64,000 nt of DNA from Pseudomonadota bacterium (GTDB lineage Bacteria; Pseudomonadota; Gammaproteobacteria; Burkholderiales; Burkholderiaceae_E), in contig JAEWFA010000021.1 in assembly GCA_023389055.1 (NCBI GenBank), forward strand, positions 9,510-73,509, in the 5' to 3' direction. Shown here piece by piece: positions 1-9,014 of the stretch (its first letter is position 1; each line of letters starts with the position of its first letter). Both the position numbers and the translations under genes were made by a program. The notes beneath the pieces were generated by a model. It saw only the letters and a list, made by a program, of their open reading frames with translations, made no database searches and was not told the origin of the DNA.

Positions 1-1747
1 GCGCCGACGCAGCCGACGCGCGCCCGGCCGCGCCGGTCGCTCTGTCGGCCGCTGTCGACGGCTCCTGGTCGGCGCCGCTGCGGCGCGCCGACGCGCCGCC
101 CGCGGGCGATCCGACGCTGCTCGCGTCGGCGACGTTCTTTGCTTCCTCGGCGCGCGCCGATTCGTAGTCGGAATAGCCGCCGGCCTGCTCGCGCCAGCGC
201 CCGTCGCCCAGCGATACGATCGTCTGCGTGACGACGTTGTCCAGGAACGTGCGGTCGTGGCTGACGACGAGTACGGTCCCGGGATATTCCGCGAGCAGCT
301 CCTCGAGCAGCTCGAGCGTCTCGATGTCCAGGTCGTTCGTCGGCTCGTCGAGCACCAGCACGTTCGCCGGACGCGCGAACAGCCGCGCAAGCAGCAGCCG
401 GTTTCGCTCGCCGCCGGACAGGGAGCCGACCGGCGATCGCGCGCGCTCGGGAGCGAACAGGAAGCGCTCCAGGTAGCTCATCGCATGCGTCCTGCGCCCG
501 GCGATCTCGATCCAGTCCGAGCCGGGGCTGATCGTCTCGACGAGCGTAGCGGAATCGTCCAGCTGCGCGCGCAGTTGATCGAAGTACGCCACCTGCAGGT
601 TCGTGCCGAGGCGCACGACGCCGGAGTCGGCGGCGATCTCGCCGAGCATCAGCCGCAGCAGCGTCGTCTTGCCCGCGCCGTTGGGCCCGACCAGCCCGAC
701 TCGATCGCCGCGCTGGACGATCGCGGAGAAATCGCGCACGACGACCCGATCGCCCCAGGCCTTGGTGACGCCGACGAGCTCGACGACGCGCTTGCCCGAG
801 CGTTCGCCGGCGTCGACCAGCAGCTGTGCCTGGCCGAGGCGAACACGTCGCGCCGCGCGTTCGCGGCGCAGCTGTTCGAGCCTGCGCACGCGACCCTCGT
901 TGCGCGTGCGCCGCGCCTCGACGCCCTTGCGTATCCACGTCTCTTCCTGCGCGAGCAGCTTGTCGAATTTCGCATCGGCGACGGCTTCCGCGGCCAGTTC
1001 GTCGTTCTTGCGGCGCTGGTAGTCGGCGAAGCTGCCCGGGTACGAGCGCAGCCGGCCGCGATCGAGCTCGACGACGCGCGTGGCGACACGATCGAGGAAG
1101 CGTCGATCGTGCGTGACGACGACGAGCGCTCCGCGCCAGGCGGCGAGCAGTTCCTCGAGCCAGGCGATCGAGTCGATGTCCAGGTGGTTCGTCGGCTCGT
1201 CGAGCAACAGCAGGTCGGGTTCGGCGACGAGCGCGCGTGCCAGTGCAACCCGCTTGCGAACGCCGCCCGACAGTTCGCCGACGCGCCGCTCGCCGTCGAG
1301 CGTGAGCCGCGTGAGAACGCTGTCGATGCGGTGGACGACGCTCCACGCGCCTTCGGAGTCGATGCGCGCCTGCAGCGCGGCGAGCCGCTCGAGCGCGGCG
1401 GGATCGGTGTGCGCGCCGCGGGCGATCGAGCCGGCCAGCGCCTCGTACTCGCCGACGAGGCCGGCCTGCCCGGCGAGGCCTTCGGCGACGGACTCGAAGA
1501 CCGTGTGCGATTCGTCGAGCTGCGGCTCCTGCGCGACGTAGGCCACCGACAGCCCGCCCTGGCGCGAGATCTCCCCGTCGTCGAACGCTAGCAGGCCGGC
1601 GACGCCGCGCAGCAGCGACGACTTGCCGGTGCCGTTGCGACCGATCAGCGCGATGCGCTCGCCCGCTTCGATCGACAACTCGGCGTCGCGCAGCAGCGCG
1701 ACGTGCCCGTAGGCGAGGTCGACGCCGCGCAGCGTCAGCAGCGACAT
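1..1747 (-). CDS. uup: ABC-F family ATPase, Uup-like (3' end cut by the window)
   Basis: A soluble ABC-F ATPase with two tandem nucleotide-binding domains and no membrane segments. This family acts on ribosomes or nucleic-acid transactions rather than transport. Reading from the ATG at 1747, the first Walker A (GRNGTGKSS) is at residues 36-44 and is followed by the signature LSGG and the Walker B stretch LLLLDEPTNHLD. The second Walker A (GPNGAGKTT) is near residue 355, with LSGGERNR and VLVLDEPTNDLD after it. The last visible residues are Ala/Ser/Gly-rich, like the linker to the C-terminal coiled coil of Uup, but the stop lies outside the window. The start is 13 nt after argG, so the two are probably cotranscribed. 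Uup is preferred over other ABC-F members because of the low-complexity linker after domain 2. Confidence 0.88.
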   Translation of the reverse strand, partial: MSLLTLRGVDLAYGHVALLRDAELSIEAGERIALIGRNGTGKSSLLRGVAGLLAFDDGEISRQGGLSVAYVAQEPQLDESHTVFESVAEGLAGQAGLVGEYEALAGSIARGAHTDPAALERLAALQARIDSEGAWSVVHRIDSVLTRLTLDGERRVGELSGGVRKRVALARALVAEPDLLLLDEPTNHLDIDSIAWLEELLAAWRGALVVVTHDRRFLDRVATRVVELDRGRLRSYPGSFADYQRRKNDELAAEAVADAKFDKLLAQEETWIRKGVEARRTRNEGRVRRLEQLRRERAARRVRLGQAQLLVDAGERSGKRVVELVGVTKAWGDRVVVRDFSAIVQRGDRVGLVGPNGAGKTTLLRLMLGEIAADSGVVRLGTNLQVAYFDQLRAQLDDSATLVETISPGSDWIEIAGRRTHAMSYLERFLFAPERARSPVGSLSGGERNRLLLARLFARPANVLVLDEPTNDLDIETLELLEELLAEYPGTVLVVSHDRTFLDNVVTQTIVSLGDGRWREQAGGYSDYESARAEEAKNVADASSVGSPAGGASARRSGADQEPSTAADRATGAAGRASAASA

Positions 1748-1760
1748 CGCTTCATCGCAT

Positions 1761-3116
1761 TCAGCCGCCGGCCCGGGACGCCCGCGCAGGCTTGCGCGCG
1801 GCAGCCTTCGACGCGTTGGCGTCGTCCCGCGACGCCGACTTGCCTGCGGCCTTGGTCGACGTCTTGTTCGACGTCTTGTCGGCGCCCTGGCGTGTCGTCT
1901 TGTTTTCCGCCTTGTTTGCCGCGATGCGCAGTCGCAGCGCGTTCAGCTTGATGAAGCCGCCTGCGTCGGCCTGGTCGTAGGCTCCCTGGTCGTCCTCGAA
2001 GGTCGAAATGCGCGCATCGAACAGCGAATCGGCAGACGTTCGCGAGACGACGATCGCGTTGCCCTTGTAGAGCCGCAGCGTGACGTTGCCGTTGACGTTG
2101 CGCTGCGTGTGGTCGATCAGCGCCTGCAGCGCCTCGCGCTCGGGCGACCACCAGTAGCCGTTGTAGATCAGGCTCGCGTAGCGCGGCATCAGGTCGTCCT
2201 TCAGGTGCGCGACTTCGCGATCGAGCGTCAGCGACTCGACGGCGCGGTGTGCTCGCAGCAGTACCGTTCCGCCGGGGGTTTCGTAGCAGCCTCGCGATTT
2301 CATTCCGACGTAGCGGTTCTCGACGAGATCCAGGCGCCCGATGCCGTGGCGGCCGGCTCGCTCGTTCAATTCGGCGAGCAACTCGTGCGCCTTCATCCGG
2401 CGCCCGTCGATCGCGACGAGGTCGCCGTTGCGGAACTCCAGCGCGATGTCCTCGGGCTTGCCCGGGGCCTTCTCGAGCGGTACCGTCAGGCGCCACATCC
2501 CCTTGGCCGGCGGCTCCTGCGCAGGATCCTCGAGCACGCCGCCCTCGTACGAGATGTGCAGCAGGTTCGCGTCCATCGAGAACGGCGCCTCGCCGCTGCG
2601 CTTCTTGAAGTCCACCGCAATGCCGTTGGCGTCGGCGTAGGCGAGCAGCTTGTCGCGCGACAGCAGGTCCCATTCGCGCCACGGCGCGATGATGCGCACG
2701 TTCGGCATCAGCGCGTACGCGCCGAGCTCGAAGCGGACCTGGTCGTTGCCCTTGCCGGTCGCGCCGTGCGAGATTGCGTCGGCGTTCTCGCGGCGGGCGA
2801 TCTCGACCAGCCGTTTCGCGATCAGCGGCCGGGCAATGGACGTGCCGAGCAGATACTCGCCTTCGTAGACGGTGTTCGCCCGGAACATCGGGAAGACGTA
2901 GTCGCGCACGAACTCCTCGCGCAGGTCTTCGATGTAGATCTTCTTCACGCCGGCGCGACGCGCTTTCTCGCGCGCGGGCTCGAGTTCCTCGCCCTGGCCG
3001 ATGTCGGCGGTGAAGGTGATCACCTCGCAGCCGTAGGTGTCCTGCAGCCATTTCAGGATCACCGAGGTGTCGAGACCGCCGGAATACGCGAGTACCACCT
3101 TCCGCACTTCGCTCAT
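1761..3116 (-). CDS. argG: Argininosuccinate synthase with an extra basic C-terminal tail
   Basis: Condenses citrulline and aspartate with ATP to argininosuccinate, the penultimate step of arginine synthesis, in the cytosol. The N-terminal ATP-pyrophosphatase motif AYSGGLDTS is at residues 10-18, and the conserved [13 protein letters not shown] and [14 protein letters not shown] stretches follow. The recognised enzyme ends around residue 400 ([13 protein letters not shown]). It is followed by about 50 residues rich in Lys, Ala, Thr and Ser, which look disordered. At 451 residues it is longer than the usual roughly 400 for this subfamily. A TATAAT hexamer lies upstream of the start. Order and strand match the common betaproteobacterial argD-argF-argG arrangement, with uup following closely. 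Confidence 0.96.
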   Translation of the reverse strand: MSEVRKVVLAYSGGLDTSVILKWLQDTYGCEVITFTADIGQGEELEPAREKARRAGVKKIYIEDLREEFVRDYVFPMFRANTVYEGEYLLGTSIARPLIAKRLVEIARRENADAISHGATGKGNDQVRFELGAYALMPNVRIIAPWREWDLLSRDKLLAYADANGIAVDFKKRSGEAPFSMDANLLHISYEGGVLEDPAQEPPAKGMWRLTVPLEKAPGKPEDIALEFRNGDLVAIDGRRMKAHELLAELNERAGRHGIGRLDLVENRYVGMKSRGCYETPGGTVLLRAHRAVESLTLDREVAHLKDDLMPRYASLIYNGYWWSPEREALQALIDHTQRNVNGNVTLRLYKGNAIVVSRTSADSLFDARISTFEDDQGAYDQADAGGFIKLNALRLRIAANKAENKTTRQGADKTSNKTSTKAAGKSASRDDANASKAAARKPARASRAGG

Positions 3117-3151
3117 GTTCGTGCGCCGCCGTGTGCAGTGAAAAACCTTCG

Positions 3152-3157
3152 ATTATA
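3152..3157 (-). promoter_or_regulatory. Candidate -10 element of the argG promoter
   Basis: A perfect TATAAT lies on the minus strand about 35 nt upstream of the argG ATG. No convincing -35 hexamer is visible at normal spacing. The implied 5' leader is about 28 nt and has no clear Shine-Dalgarno sequence. Confidence 0.4.
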
Positions 3158-3460
3158 TGACCTGGGCAACGGCGGACGGGGAGAGGCCCGCCGCCCGGAC
3201 GACGCAACGCAGCGCGCCAAACGCGCTTTCGCTGCGAAACGCAGCAATTACGCGTGGGCCGGGGGTTCCCCAACCGAGAATGCCGGGTTGTGCGACGTTG
3301 TCGGGCGTGCGGCGATAGGAGCCGTCGGCCGCGACGAGGAGTAGCCTCGACGGAAGGCCTCCGTGTAGCGGGCGCTCTGCCTGCAACGCCACGCCGATCC
3401 GAGGGGGCCGGAAGGCACGGAGAACGCGCGTTTCTGCTTGCGCTCCCCTTTTCCCGTCAG
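3158..3460. other. Intergenic stretch between argG and the 66-aa gene
   Basis: About 300 bases between the divergent argG and the small plus-strand gene. Apart from the argG -10 element at its edge I see no gene, RNA gene or clear repeat. The short ORFs crossing it have no recognisable protein features. It presumably carries the promoter of the small gene. Confidence 0.4.
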
Positions 3461-3476
3461 AGGAGGTGCTCGACCG

Positions 3477-3677
3477 ATGGACTCGAACGCGGCGCTCGAA
3501 GTGGCCGAGGCGGTGCGCGATGCGTGCCGCGTGGCGGTAGCCGATGCCTGGGAAGACGCCGGTGTGCAGGGACTGTGCGTCGAAGGGCGTTGCGAGGTGG
3601 CGGTCGGCGCGATCGAGCGGATCGCGCTGCAGGCAATCGTCGAGCGCGTGCTCGCCGCACGGGCAGGCGCCTCGTAG
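3477..3677 (+). CDS. Small acidic hypothetical protein, 66 aa
   Basis: Not recognised as a named family. The ATG at 3477 is preceded by a strong AGGAGGT nine bases upstream, so it was chosen over an in-frame upstream ATG at 3438. The product is alanine-rich, acidic and probably all helical, with a short Cys-containing centre (GLCVEGRC). It has no signal peptide or membrane segment. It sits head-out from argG and tail-to-tail with argF: its TAG ends one base before the argF stop codon. Many betaproteobacteria carry a small protein (for example DUF3579) between argF and argG, but this one shows no clear DUF3579 similarity. The ribosome binding site and position support a real gene. Confidence 0.6.
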   Translation: MDSNAALEVAEAVRDACRVAVADAWEDAGVQGLCVEGRCEVAVGAIERIALQAIVERVLAARAGAS

Positions 3678-3678
3678 C

Positions 3679-4605
3679 TCAGCGCGCGGCGCCTTCCACC
3701 CGTCCCAGCATCAGGTACTCGATCAGCGCCTTCTGCGCGTGCAGCCGGTTCTCCGCCTCGTCCCAGACCACCGATTGCGGGCCGTCGATGACTTCGGCGC
3801 TCACTTCCTCGCCGCGGTGCGCGGGAAGGCAATGCATGAACAGCGCGTCGGACGTCGCCATTCGCATCATGTCGGCGTCGACGCACCAGTCAGCGAAGGC
3901 GCGCCGGCGCTGCTCGTTCTCCTCTTCGAAGCCCATGCTCGTCCATACGTCGGTGGTGACGAGGTCGGCGCCTGCGCAGGCCTGCATCGGATCTTCGAAC
4001 TGCTCGACGCGGCCGCCGAAGCGGCCCGCGCGCTCGGGTTCGATCTCGTAGCCCGGAGGCGTGGAGACGCGCACCTCGAAGTCGAGCAGCTCGGCCGCCT
4101 GCAGCCAGCTGTTGCAGACGTTGTTCGAGTCGCCGATCCACGCGACCTTGCGCCCGGCGATCGGTCCGCGGTGTTCGATGAACGTGTAGATGTCGGCGAG
4201 GATCTGGCACGGGTGGTATTCGTTCGTCAGCCCGTTGACGACCGGCACGCGCGAACGTGCCGCGAAGCGCTCGACGGTTTCCTGCTCGAAGGTGCGGATC
4301 ATCACGATGTCGCACATCCGCGAGATCACCTGCGCAGCGTCCTCGACCGGCTCGCCGCGGCCGAGCTGCGAGTCGCGTGTATTCAGGTAGATCGCCGCTC
4401 CGCCGAGCTGCTGCATGCCGGCTTCGAACGAAAGTCGCGTTCGCGTGCTCGCCTTCTCGAAGATCATCACCATCGTGCGGTCGACGAGCGGGTGATATTT
4501 CTCGTAGCGCTTGAAGCGGTCCTTGATGATCCGCGTGCGCTCGAACAGGTACTGGAACTCTTCGGCGGCGAGATCGCGGAACTGCAGGAAGTGCTGTAGC
4601 GTCAT
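3679..4605 (-). CDS. argF: Ornithine carbamoyltransferase
   Basis: Transfers the carbamoyl group from carbamoyl phosphate to ornithine, giving citrulline. The carbamoyl-phosphate motif STRTR lies in FEKASTRTRLSFE near residue 53. The ornithine-binding HPCQ is in the stretch NEYHPCQILAD, and the C-terminal motif HCLPAHRGEEV is intact. At 308 residues it has the usual length. The ATG at 4605 lies 11 nt after the argD stop, which points to an argD-argF transcription unit. argG follows on the same strand after the gap that holds the small opposite-strand gene. Confidence 0.97.
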   Translation of the reverse strand: MTLQHFLQFRDLAAEEFQYLFERTRIIKDRFKRYEKYHPLVDRTMVMIFEKASTRTRLSFEAGMQQLGGAAIYLNTRDSQLGRGEPVEDAAQVISRMCDIVMIRTFEQETVERFAARSRVPVVNGLTNEYHPCQILADIYTFIEHRGPIAGRKVAWIGDSNNVCNSWLQAAELLDFEVRVSTPPGYEIEPERAGRFGGRVEQFEDPMQACAGADLVTTDVWTSMGFEEENEQRRRAFADWCVDADMMRMATSDALFMHCLPAHRGEEVSAEVIDGPQSVVWDEAENRLHAQKALIEYLMLGRVEGAAR

Positions 4606-4616
4606 TCGAAGGACCT

Positions 4617-5828
4617 TCAGGAGGAGGAGGTCACCGGGGCCGGCTTCGTCTCGCCGAGGAACGCGCGGATCACCGGAACGAGCCGCTCGACGAGGAGATC
4701 GGAGTGCTCGGCGCGATAGATGAGCGGGGGCAGCAGGCGGATCACCCGCTCGGCGGTGACGTTGAACACGATCCCCGCTGCGAGTCCCTTGCGGATGATC
4801 GCCGCGCACGGGCGGTCGAGCTCGATTCCCATCATCAGGCCCTGGCCGCGCACTTCGACGACGCCGTCGACGCCTTCGAGTGCCTTGCGCAGTCCCGAGA
4901 GAATGCGCTCGCCCTGCACCCGCGCGTTCTCGAGCAGCCCTTCCTCCTGCATCACTTGCAGCGTGACGAGACCGGCGCGCATCGCGAGCGGGTTTCCACC
5001 GAAGGTCGTGCCGTGGTTGCCCGGCTGGAATACTTCGGCTGCCGGGCCGCGCGCGAGCACCGCACCGATCGGCACACCGGATGCCAGGCCCTTGGCGAGC
5101 GGAACGACGTCGGCACGTACGTCGGCCCACTGGTGTGCGAACCACTTCCCGGTGCGGCCGGTGCCGCACTGGACCTCGTCGACCATCATCAGCCAGCCTC
5201 GCTCGTCGCAGATGCGGCGTACGTGGCGCAGGTACTCGATGCGCGCCGGCTGGATGCCGCCTTCGCCCTGGATCGCTTCGAAGAACACGGCGACGACGTT
5301 CGGATGCTCGGCGGCGACGCGGTCGATCGCTGCCCGGTCGTTCAGCGGAACGCGAACGAAGCCTTCGACCAGGGGCTCGAATCCCTGGTGCACCTTCGGA
5401 TTGCCGGTCGCCGACAGCGTCGCGAGCGAGCGGCCGTGGAACGCGCGTTCGCAGACGACGATCTCCGGGCGGTCGATGCCGCGCTGGTGTCCGTACTTGC
5501 GCGCGATCTTGATCGCCGCCTCGTTGGCCTCCAGGCCCGAGTTGCAGAAGAACGCGTTGGTCATCTCCGACAGTTCGACGAGGCGCGCGCCGAGTTCGGT
5601 CTGCAGCGGAACCTCGAAGACGTTCGAGCTGTGGATGATCCGCGCTACCTGCTCGCGCAGCGCCGCCACCAGCTTGGGATGGGCGTGCCCGAGCGTATTC
5701 ACTGCGATGCCCGCCAGTGCGTCGAGATGGCGCCGCCCTTCGGTGTCGTACAGCCAGACGCCATCGCCGTGCGTGAACGCCACGGGCTGGCGGTTGTAGG
5801 TGTTCATCAGGGGGACGGTGGCGGCCAT
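4617..5828 (-). CDS. argD: Acetylornithine aminotransferase
   Basis: A PLP-dependent class III aminotransferase that converts N-acetylglutamate semialdehyde to N-acetylornithine. It may also serve as succinyldiaminopimelate aminotransferase, as in other bacteria. Visible motifs are FFCNSGLEANEAAIK, ERAFHGRSLAT, the PLP-contacting VDEVQCGTGRTG and the Schiff-base lysine in VPLAKGLASG. It is 403 aa from the ATG at 5828, which has a weak GGAAA upstream. A second ATG at 5807 (MNTYNRQPV) also fits family N-termini. It is the first gene of the argDF unit. Confidence 0.95.
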   Translation of the reverse strand: MAATVPLMNTYNRQPVAFTHGDGVWLYDTEGRRHLDALAGIAVNTLGHAHPKLVAALREQVARIIHSSNVFEVPLQTELGARLVELSEMTNAFFCNSGLEANEAAIKIARKYGHQRGIDRPEIVVCERAFHGRSLATLSATGNPKVHQGFEPLVEGFVRVPLNDRAAIDRVAAEHPNVVAVFFEAIQGEGGIQPARIEYLRHVRRICDERGWLMMVDEVQCGTGRTGKWFAHQWADVRADVVPLAKGLASGVPIGAVLARGPAAEVFQPGNHGTTFGGNPLAMRAGLVTLQVMQEEGLLENARVQGERILSGLRKALEGVDGVVEVRGQGLMMGIELDRPCAAIIRKGLAAGIVFNVTAERVIRLLPPLIYRAEHSDLLVERLVPVIRAFLGETKPAPVTSSS

Positions 5829-5951
5829 GGCGATTTCCGGCAAAGAGCTTTGCGCAGCGGGCGGGGAAGACGACGATTGTAGGAGATGGGCGCCGGCGCT
5901 CCCGGCGCACGCCTGCGAGTTTTGCGAAAGAGCTTCCGGGACGGCACCTAA

Positions 5952-5983
5952 GTTGTCGATCCGATTGGCTTTTTCCCGACAAC
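5952..5983. promoter_or_regulatory. Inverted repeat between argD and the response regulator gene
   Basis: GTTGTCG (5952-5958) and CGACAAC (5977-5983) form a perfect 7-bp inverted repeat with an 18-nt spacer in the roughly 230-nt divergent region. A TAGAAT hexamer lies further on, about 40 bases before the plus-strand start at 6061. It could be an operator for either gene; the protein that would bind is unknown. Confidence 0.3.
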
Positions 5984-6060
5984 AGGGGTGACTAAAACGA
6001 CAGCCTGAGGGGTAGAATCTGCGCCCAATGGGCAGGCACATGCCCCGGGGAGGAAGCTCG

Positions 6061-6900
6061 ATGAGCATCGATGCGACGGCCGATCCGCGGCCGCAGTATC
6101 GCGTGGCCGTGTTCGGTCTCGCGAGCCGCCTGCAGCATCTGCTGGAGGTCGTGCTGCGGCACGCCCGGCACAACCGTTATCGATATGCGCTATCGACGAC
6201 GCGTGGCCCCGGCGATTTCGACGTCGCCCTCGTCGACATGACGAGCTCGGGCGGCGCCGACACGGCCAAGACCCTGGAGCAGATCTTCGACGAGCGCGCC
6301 GTGCTGCGCGTCGGCCGACGCTGCGATCCCGACCGCCCGCGCGACGACCTGCTGCAGTCGAGCTTCGTCGCCCAGGTGCTCTATGCGTTGAACCGGGTGG
6401 TCGATGCGAGGCGACTGCGAGAGCGCGCCGAGCGCGAGTTGGCCGCGCTCGATGCGGGACGTATCGTCGCGGAAGACGGCGTGCGACGTCGTCCCCGGGC
6501 GCTGATCGTCGACGACAGCCCGACCGTTCGCCGGCAATTGGCGCTGGCGCTCAATCGCATCGGGCTCGACGGCGAGGCGGTTTCGAATGCGGGCGAGGCG
6601 CTCGATGTGCTGGCGATGCGCAGCTACGAACTGATGCTGGCCGACGTCGTGATGCCCGGGCTGGACGGCTACCAGCTCACGCGCACCGTGCGTCGCGATC
6701 GCGGCCTGCGCGCGATGCCGGTGATCCTGCTCACGAGCCGTTCGTCGCCTTTCGACCTGGCGCGCGGTGCGCTCGCCGGCTGCAACAGCTATCTGGTGAA
6801 ACCCGTGTCGATGCAGACGCTGCACGAAACCGTGCAGCGGCAGTTGCGCCGCTGTGCGAAGCGGCGCCGGATGGAGAGCGAACTGCGCTTCGCGGCGTAG
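6061..6900 (+). CDS. Response regulator with a C-terminal receiver domain
   Basis: A two-domain signalling protein of 279 aa. The C-terminal half is a CheY-like receiver: the acidic pair is D151-D152 (LIVDDSPTVR), the phospho-acceptor is D195 (LADVVMPGLDG), and the conserved lysine is K247 (YLVKPVS). The N-terminal 130 residues look like a degenerate alpha/beta receiver-like fold without the acidic pocket. There is no DNA-binding or enzymatic output domain, so it probably acts by protein-protein contact. The ATG at 6061 has GGGAGGAAG just upstream and is preferred to the ATG at 6028. No histidine kinase is adjacent, so the partner is unknown. Confidence 0.82.
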   Translation: MSIDATADPRPQYRVAVFGLASRLQHLLEVVLRHARHNRYRYALSTTRGPGDFDVALVDMTSSGGADTAKTLEQIFDERAVLRVGRRCDPDRPRDDLLQSSFVAQVLYALNRVVDARRLRERAERELAALDAGRIVAEDGVRRRPRALIVDDSPTVRRQLALALNRIGLDGEAVSNAGEALDVLAMRSYELMLADVVMPGLDGYQLTRTVRRDRGLRAMPVILLTSRSSPFDLARGALAGCNSYLVKPVSMQTLHETVQRQLRRCAKRRRMESELRFAA

Positions 6901-6908
6901 GGGAGGTC

Positions 6909-7469
6909 TTACTTCACGCGGTTGCGATACTCGGCGGTGCGCGTATCGATCTCGATGCGGTCGCCGATCTCGACGAAGGCCGGCACCGGGATCTCGAATC
7001 CGGTGGGCTTGATTCGCGCGGGCTTCATCACCTTGCCGGAGGTGTCGCCCTTGACGGCGGGTTCGGTGTACTCGACTTCACGAACCACGCTGTTGGGCAT
7101 CTCTACGGAGATCGCGCGGCCGTCGTAGAACGTGACCTCGCAGGGCATTCCGTCGTCGAGGTAGTTGAGCACCTCGCCCATGCTGTCGCGTTCGATCTCG
7201 TACTGGTTGTACTCGCCGTCCATGAACACGTACATGGGATCGGCGAAATACGAGTACGCGACTTCCTTCTTGTCGAGGACCAGCACGTCGAATTTCTCGT
7301 CGGCCTTGTAGACCGACTCGGTGCCGGAGTTGTTGAGCAGGTTCTTCAGCTTGAGCTTGACGACGGCGGCGTTGCGGCCGGATCGATTCAGTTCGGCGCG
7401 CTGCACGACCATCGGATCCTTGCCGATCATGACGACGTTGCCGACGCGCAATTCCTGGGCGAGTTTCAT
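6909..7469 (-). CDS. efp: Elongation factor P, arginine-32 type
   Basis: A translation factor that relieves ribosome stalling at polyproline motifs. It is 186 aa with the KOW-like N-terminal domain and two OB domains. The tip of the modification loop reads NRSGRNAA, placing Arg at position 32. This is the residue rhamnosylated in the EarP-dependent subgroup; the Lys34 group carries beta-lysine instead. The modifying enzyme EarP is encoded immediately upstream, in agreement. The ATG at 7469 gives a start typical of the family ([11 protein letters not shown]). Confidence 0.97.
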   Translation of the reverse strand: MKLAQELRVGNVVMIGKDPMVVQRAELNRSGRNAAVVKLKLKNLLNNSGTESVYKADEKFDVLVLDKKEVAYSYFADPMYVFMDGEYNQYEIERDSMGEVLNYLDDGMPCEVTFYDGRAISVEMPNSVVREVEYTEPAVKGDTSGKVMKPARIKPTGFEIPVPAFVEIGDRIEIDTRTAEYRNRVK

Positions 7470-7513
7470 GAGGCTTCGGGAGTAAATCGTTCGGGGTTCA
7501 GGGTAACCGGCAA

Positions 7514-8620
7514 TTATAGCCGTTCGATGCAGAATTCGGCGAAGCGCGAACAGAGGTCGTCTTGCGCGCCCAGCGCCGCGCTCCAGCGGGCGAAGCCCGG
7601 GCGAAGCGCGTCGAGCTTCGCATCGAGCGCCTGCCAGGCGCGCGACCAGTCGCCGTCGCCCGACCACGAGAGCATCGCGTCGTCGACTTCGGCCGGCGCG
7701 TGCAGGCGGTGCAGGAACGCTCGCAGTTTCACGAGGTGCGCGCCGGCCTGCTGGCGATACGGTTGCCACAGGAAAGGGCGCGCCGCCCATTGCGCGCGCA
7801 CCCACGAGTCCTCGCCGCGCACGAGGTTCAGGTCGGCGCTCCACAGCATCCGGTCGTAGTCGTCCTGCGGCAGGAACGGCACCGGCTGCACGGCGAGGCT
7901 CGCGTCGCGCATCACCCGACCTGCGGCGCCTGCGCTGCCGAAGTGCGTGGCAATCGCGGCATCGGCCACCCCTTCCGGCACCAGCACACGCCATCGTGTC
8001 GAGCCCGTCGCCAGCAACCGGAGCCAGGAGGCGACGGGCGCGTTCGGATAGCAGAACAGCGTGGCGATGCGCTCGCCCGGGTCGGGCGCGATTCCGCGCG
8101 TCGCGAGCCAGACGCGCTGCTCGCCCGAGCCGACGAACGCGTCGCGTCTGGCGAACACGCCGTCCTCGCGCAGCAGGCCTCCGGTGCGCGAATCGAAGCC
8201 GGGATAGTAGAAGTGTTCGACTGCGCCGTCGTGCGGTTTCGTCGAGCGCAGGCCGTGGTGCGAGCCGACCCACGCCTCGGCGCTCAGGTACTCGAGTTGC
8301 ACCCAGAGCGGCCGGCGTGGCGCGCCGGCAAGCGACGCGCGCAACGCAGGCGGCGGTTCCGCGCCGAACGCGCTGATGAGAACGTCTTCATCGCGTCGCT
8401 CGAGATCGGCATTGTCGGTCCAGCGCTCGACGATGATCGCGCCCCGCCCCGCGTCGAGTTCCGGCCGGGCCCCGAGCCGCTCGAGCAGTTCCGGCCGGTC
8501 GATCGTCAGGCGGATGCGCCAGCCGTGCTCGCGCGCCAACTGGCGCGTGAATCGCCAGCACACGCCCGCGTCGCCGAAGTTGTCGACGACGCGGCACAGG
8601 ATGCGCGCCGACAGCGTCAA
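7514..8620 (-). CDS. earP: EF-P arginine rhamnosyltransferase
   Basis: Transfers rhamnose from dTDP-L-rhamnose to Arg32 of EF-P. It is 368 aa with a GT-B fold. The N-terminal motif [13 protein letters not shown] places aspartates at positions 13 and 17, which correspond to catalytic or substrate-binding residues described for EarP. The C-terminal nucleotide-sugar motif [14 protein letters not shown] is intact. It lies 44 nt upstream of efp on the same strand. Its start overlaps the stop of the KTSC gene by 4 nt (ATGA), so the three genes form a coupled unit. Confidence 0.95.
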   Translation of the reverse strand: MTLSARILCRVVDNFGDAGVCWRFTRQLAREHGWRIRLTIDRPELLERLGARPELDAGRGAIIVERWTDNADLERRDEDVLISAFGAEPPPALRASLAGAPRRPLWVQLEYLSAEAWVGSHHGLRSTKPHDGAVEHFYYPGFDSRTGGLLREDGVFARRDAFVGSGEQRVWLATRGIAPDPGERIATLFCYPNAPVASWLRLLATGSTRWRVLVPEGVADAAIATHFGSAGAAGRVMRDASLAVQPVPFLPQDDYDRMLWSADLNLVRGEDSWVRAQWAARPFLWQPYRQQAGAHLVKLRAFLHRLHAPAEVDDAMLSWSGDGDWSRAWQALDAKLDALRPGFARWSAALGAQDDLCSRFAEFCIERL

Positions 8621-8973
8621 TCGCCGTTTCCGTTCGCACCCCCGGCGCCTTCGCCGGCGCTGCCCGGCGCGTCGTCGGCCGGTGGATCGTCACGCGCGCC
8701 CGCGCCTGCCGCGAACAGCGAATCGAGCTTCGATCGGGCATCGTCGGTGCGGTCGGCCCGCGCGCGCTCCACCGCGTATTCCTCTTCGATGCGATCGGCG
8801 TAGAAGACCGCCGGATTGGGCGCGGCGACGAAGCGTCTCCACACCTCGGCCGGCACCGCCTTGTAGATTCGACGGTCGCCGTCGACGAAGTCGATTTCCA
8901 GGCGCTGCTCGCGTGCGTCGTACGCGGCGGCCTTCAGCCGCCCCCCCCGAAGCGTTCGTCGTTCCATCGCCAT
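8617..8973 (-). CDS. KTSC-domain small protein
   Basis: A 118-aa protein. Residues 10-62 resemble the KTSC domain, a small beta-rich module of unknown biochemical role sometimes linked to nucleic-acid proteins. The recognisable core runs from AAAYDAREQRLEIDFVDG to EVWRRFVAAPNPAVFY. The C-terminal 50 residues are Ala/Gly/Asp-rich and probably disordered. The ATG at 8973 has GGAGG six bases upstream; a second ATG lies two codons in. Its stop overlaps the earP start, so it is translated in the same operon. A link to EF-P modification is only suggested by position. Confidence 0.7.
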   Translation of the reverse strand: MAMERRTLRGGRLKAAAYDAREQRLEIDFVDGDRRIYKAVPAEVWRRFVAAPNPAVFYADRIEEEYAVERARADRTDDARSKLDSLFAAGAGARDDPPADDAPGSAGEGAGGANGNGD

Positions 8974-9014
8974 CGTTCGCCTCCGCGCCGTTATCTTCTC
9001 GTGGTTGCCCGGCT

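Noticed and set aside
257..1591. A 444-codon open frame on plus
   Set aside because: It is antisense to uup, which shows two full ABC modules on minus.
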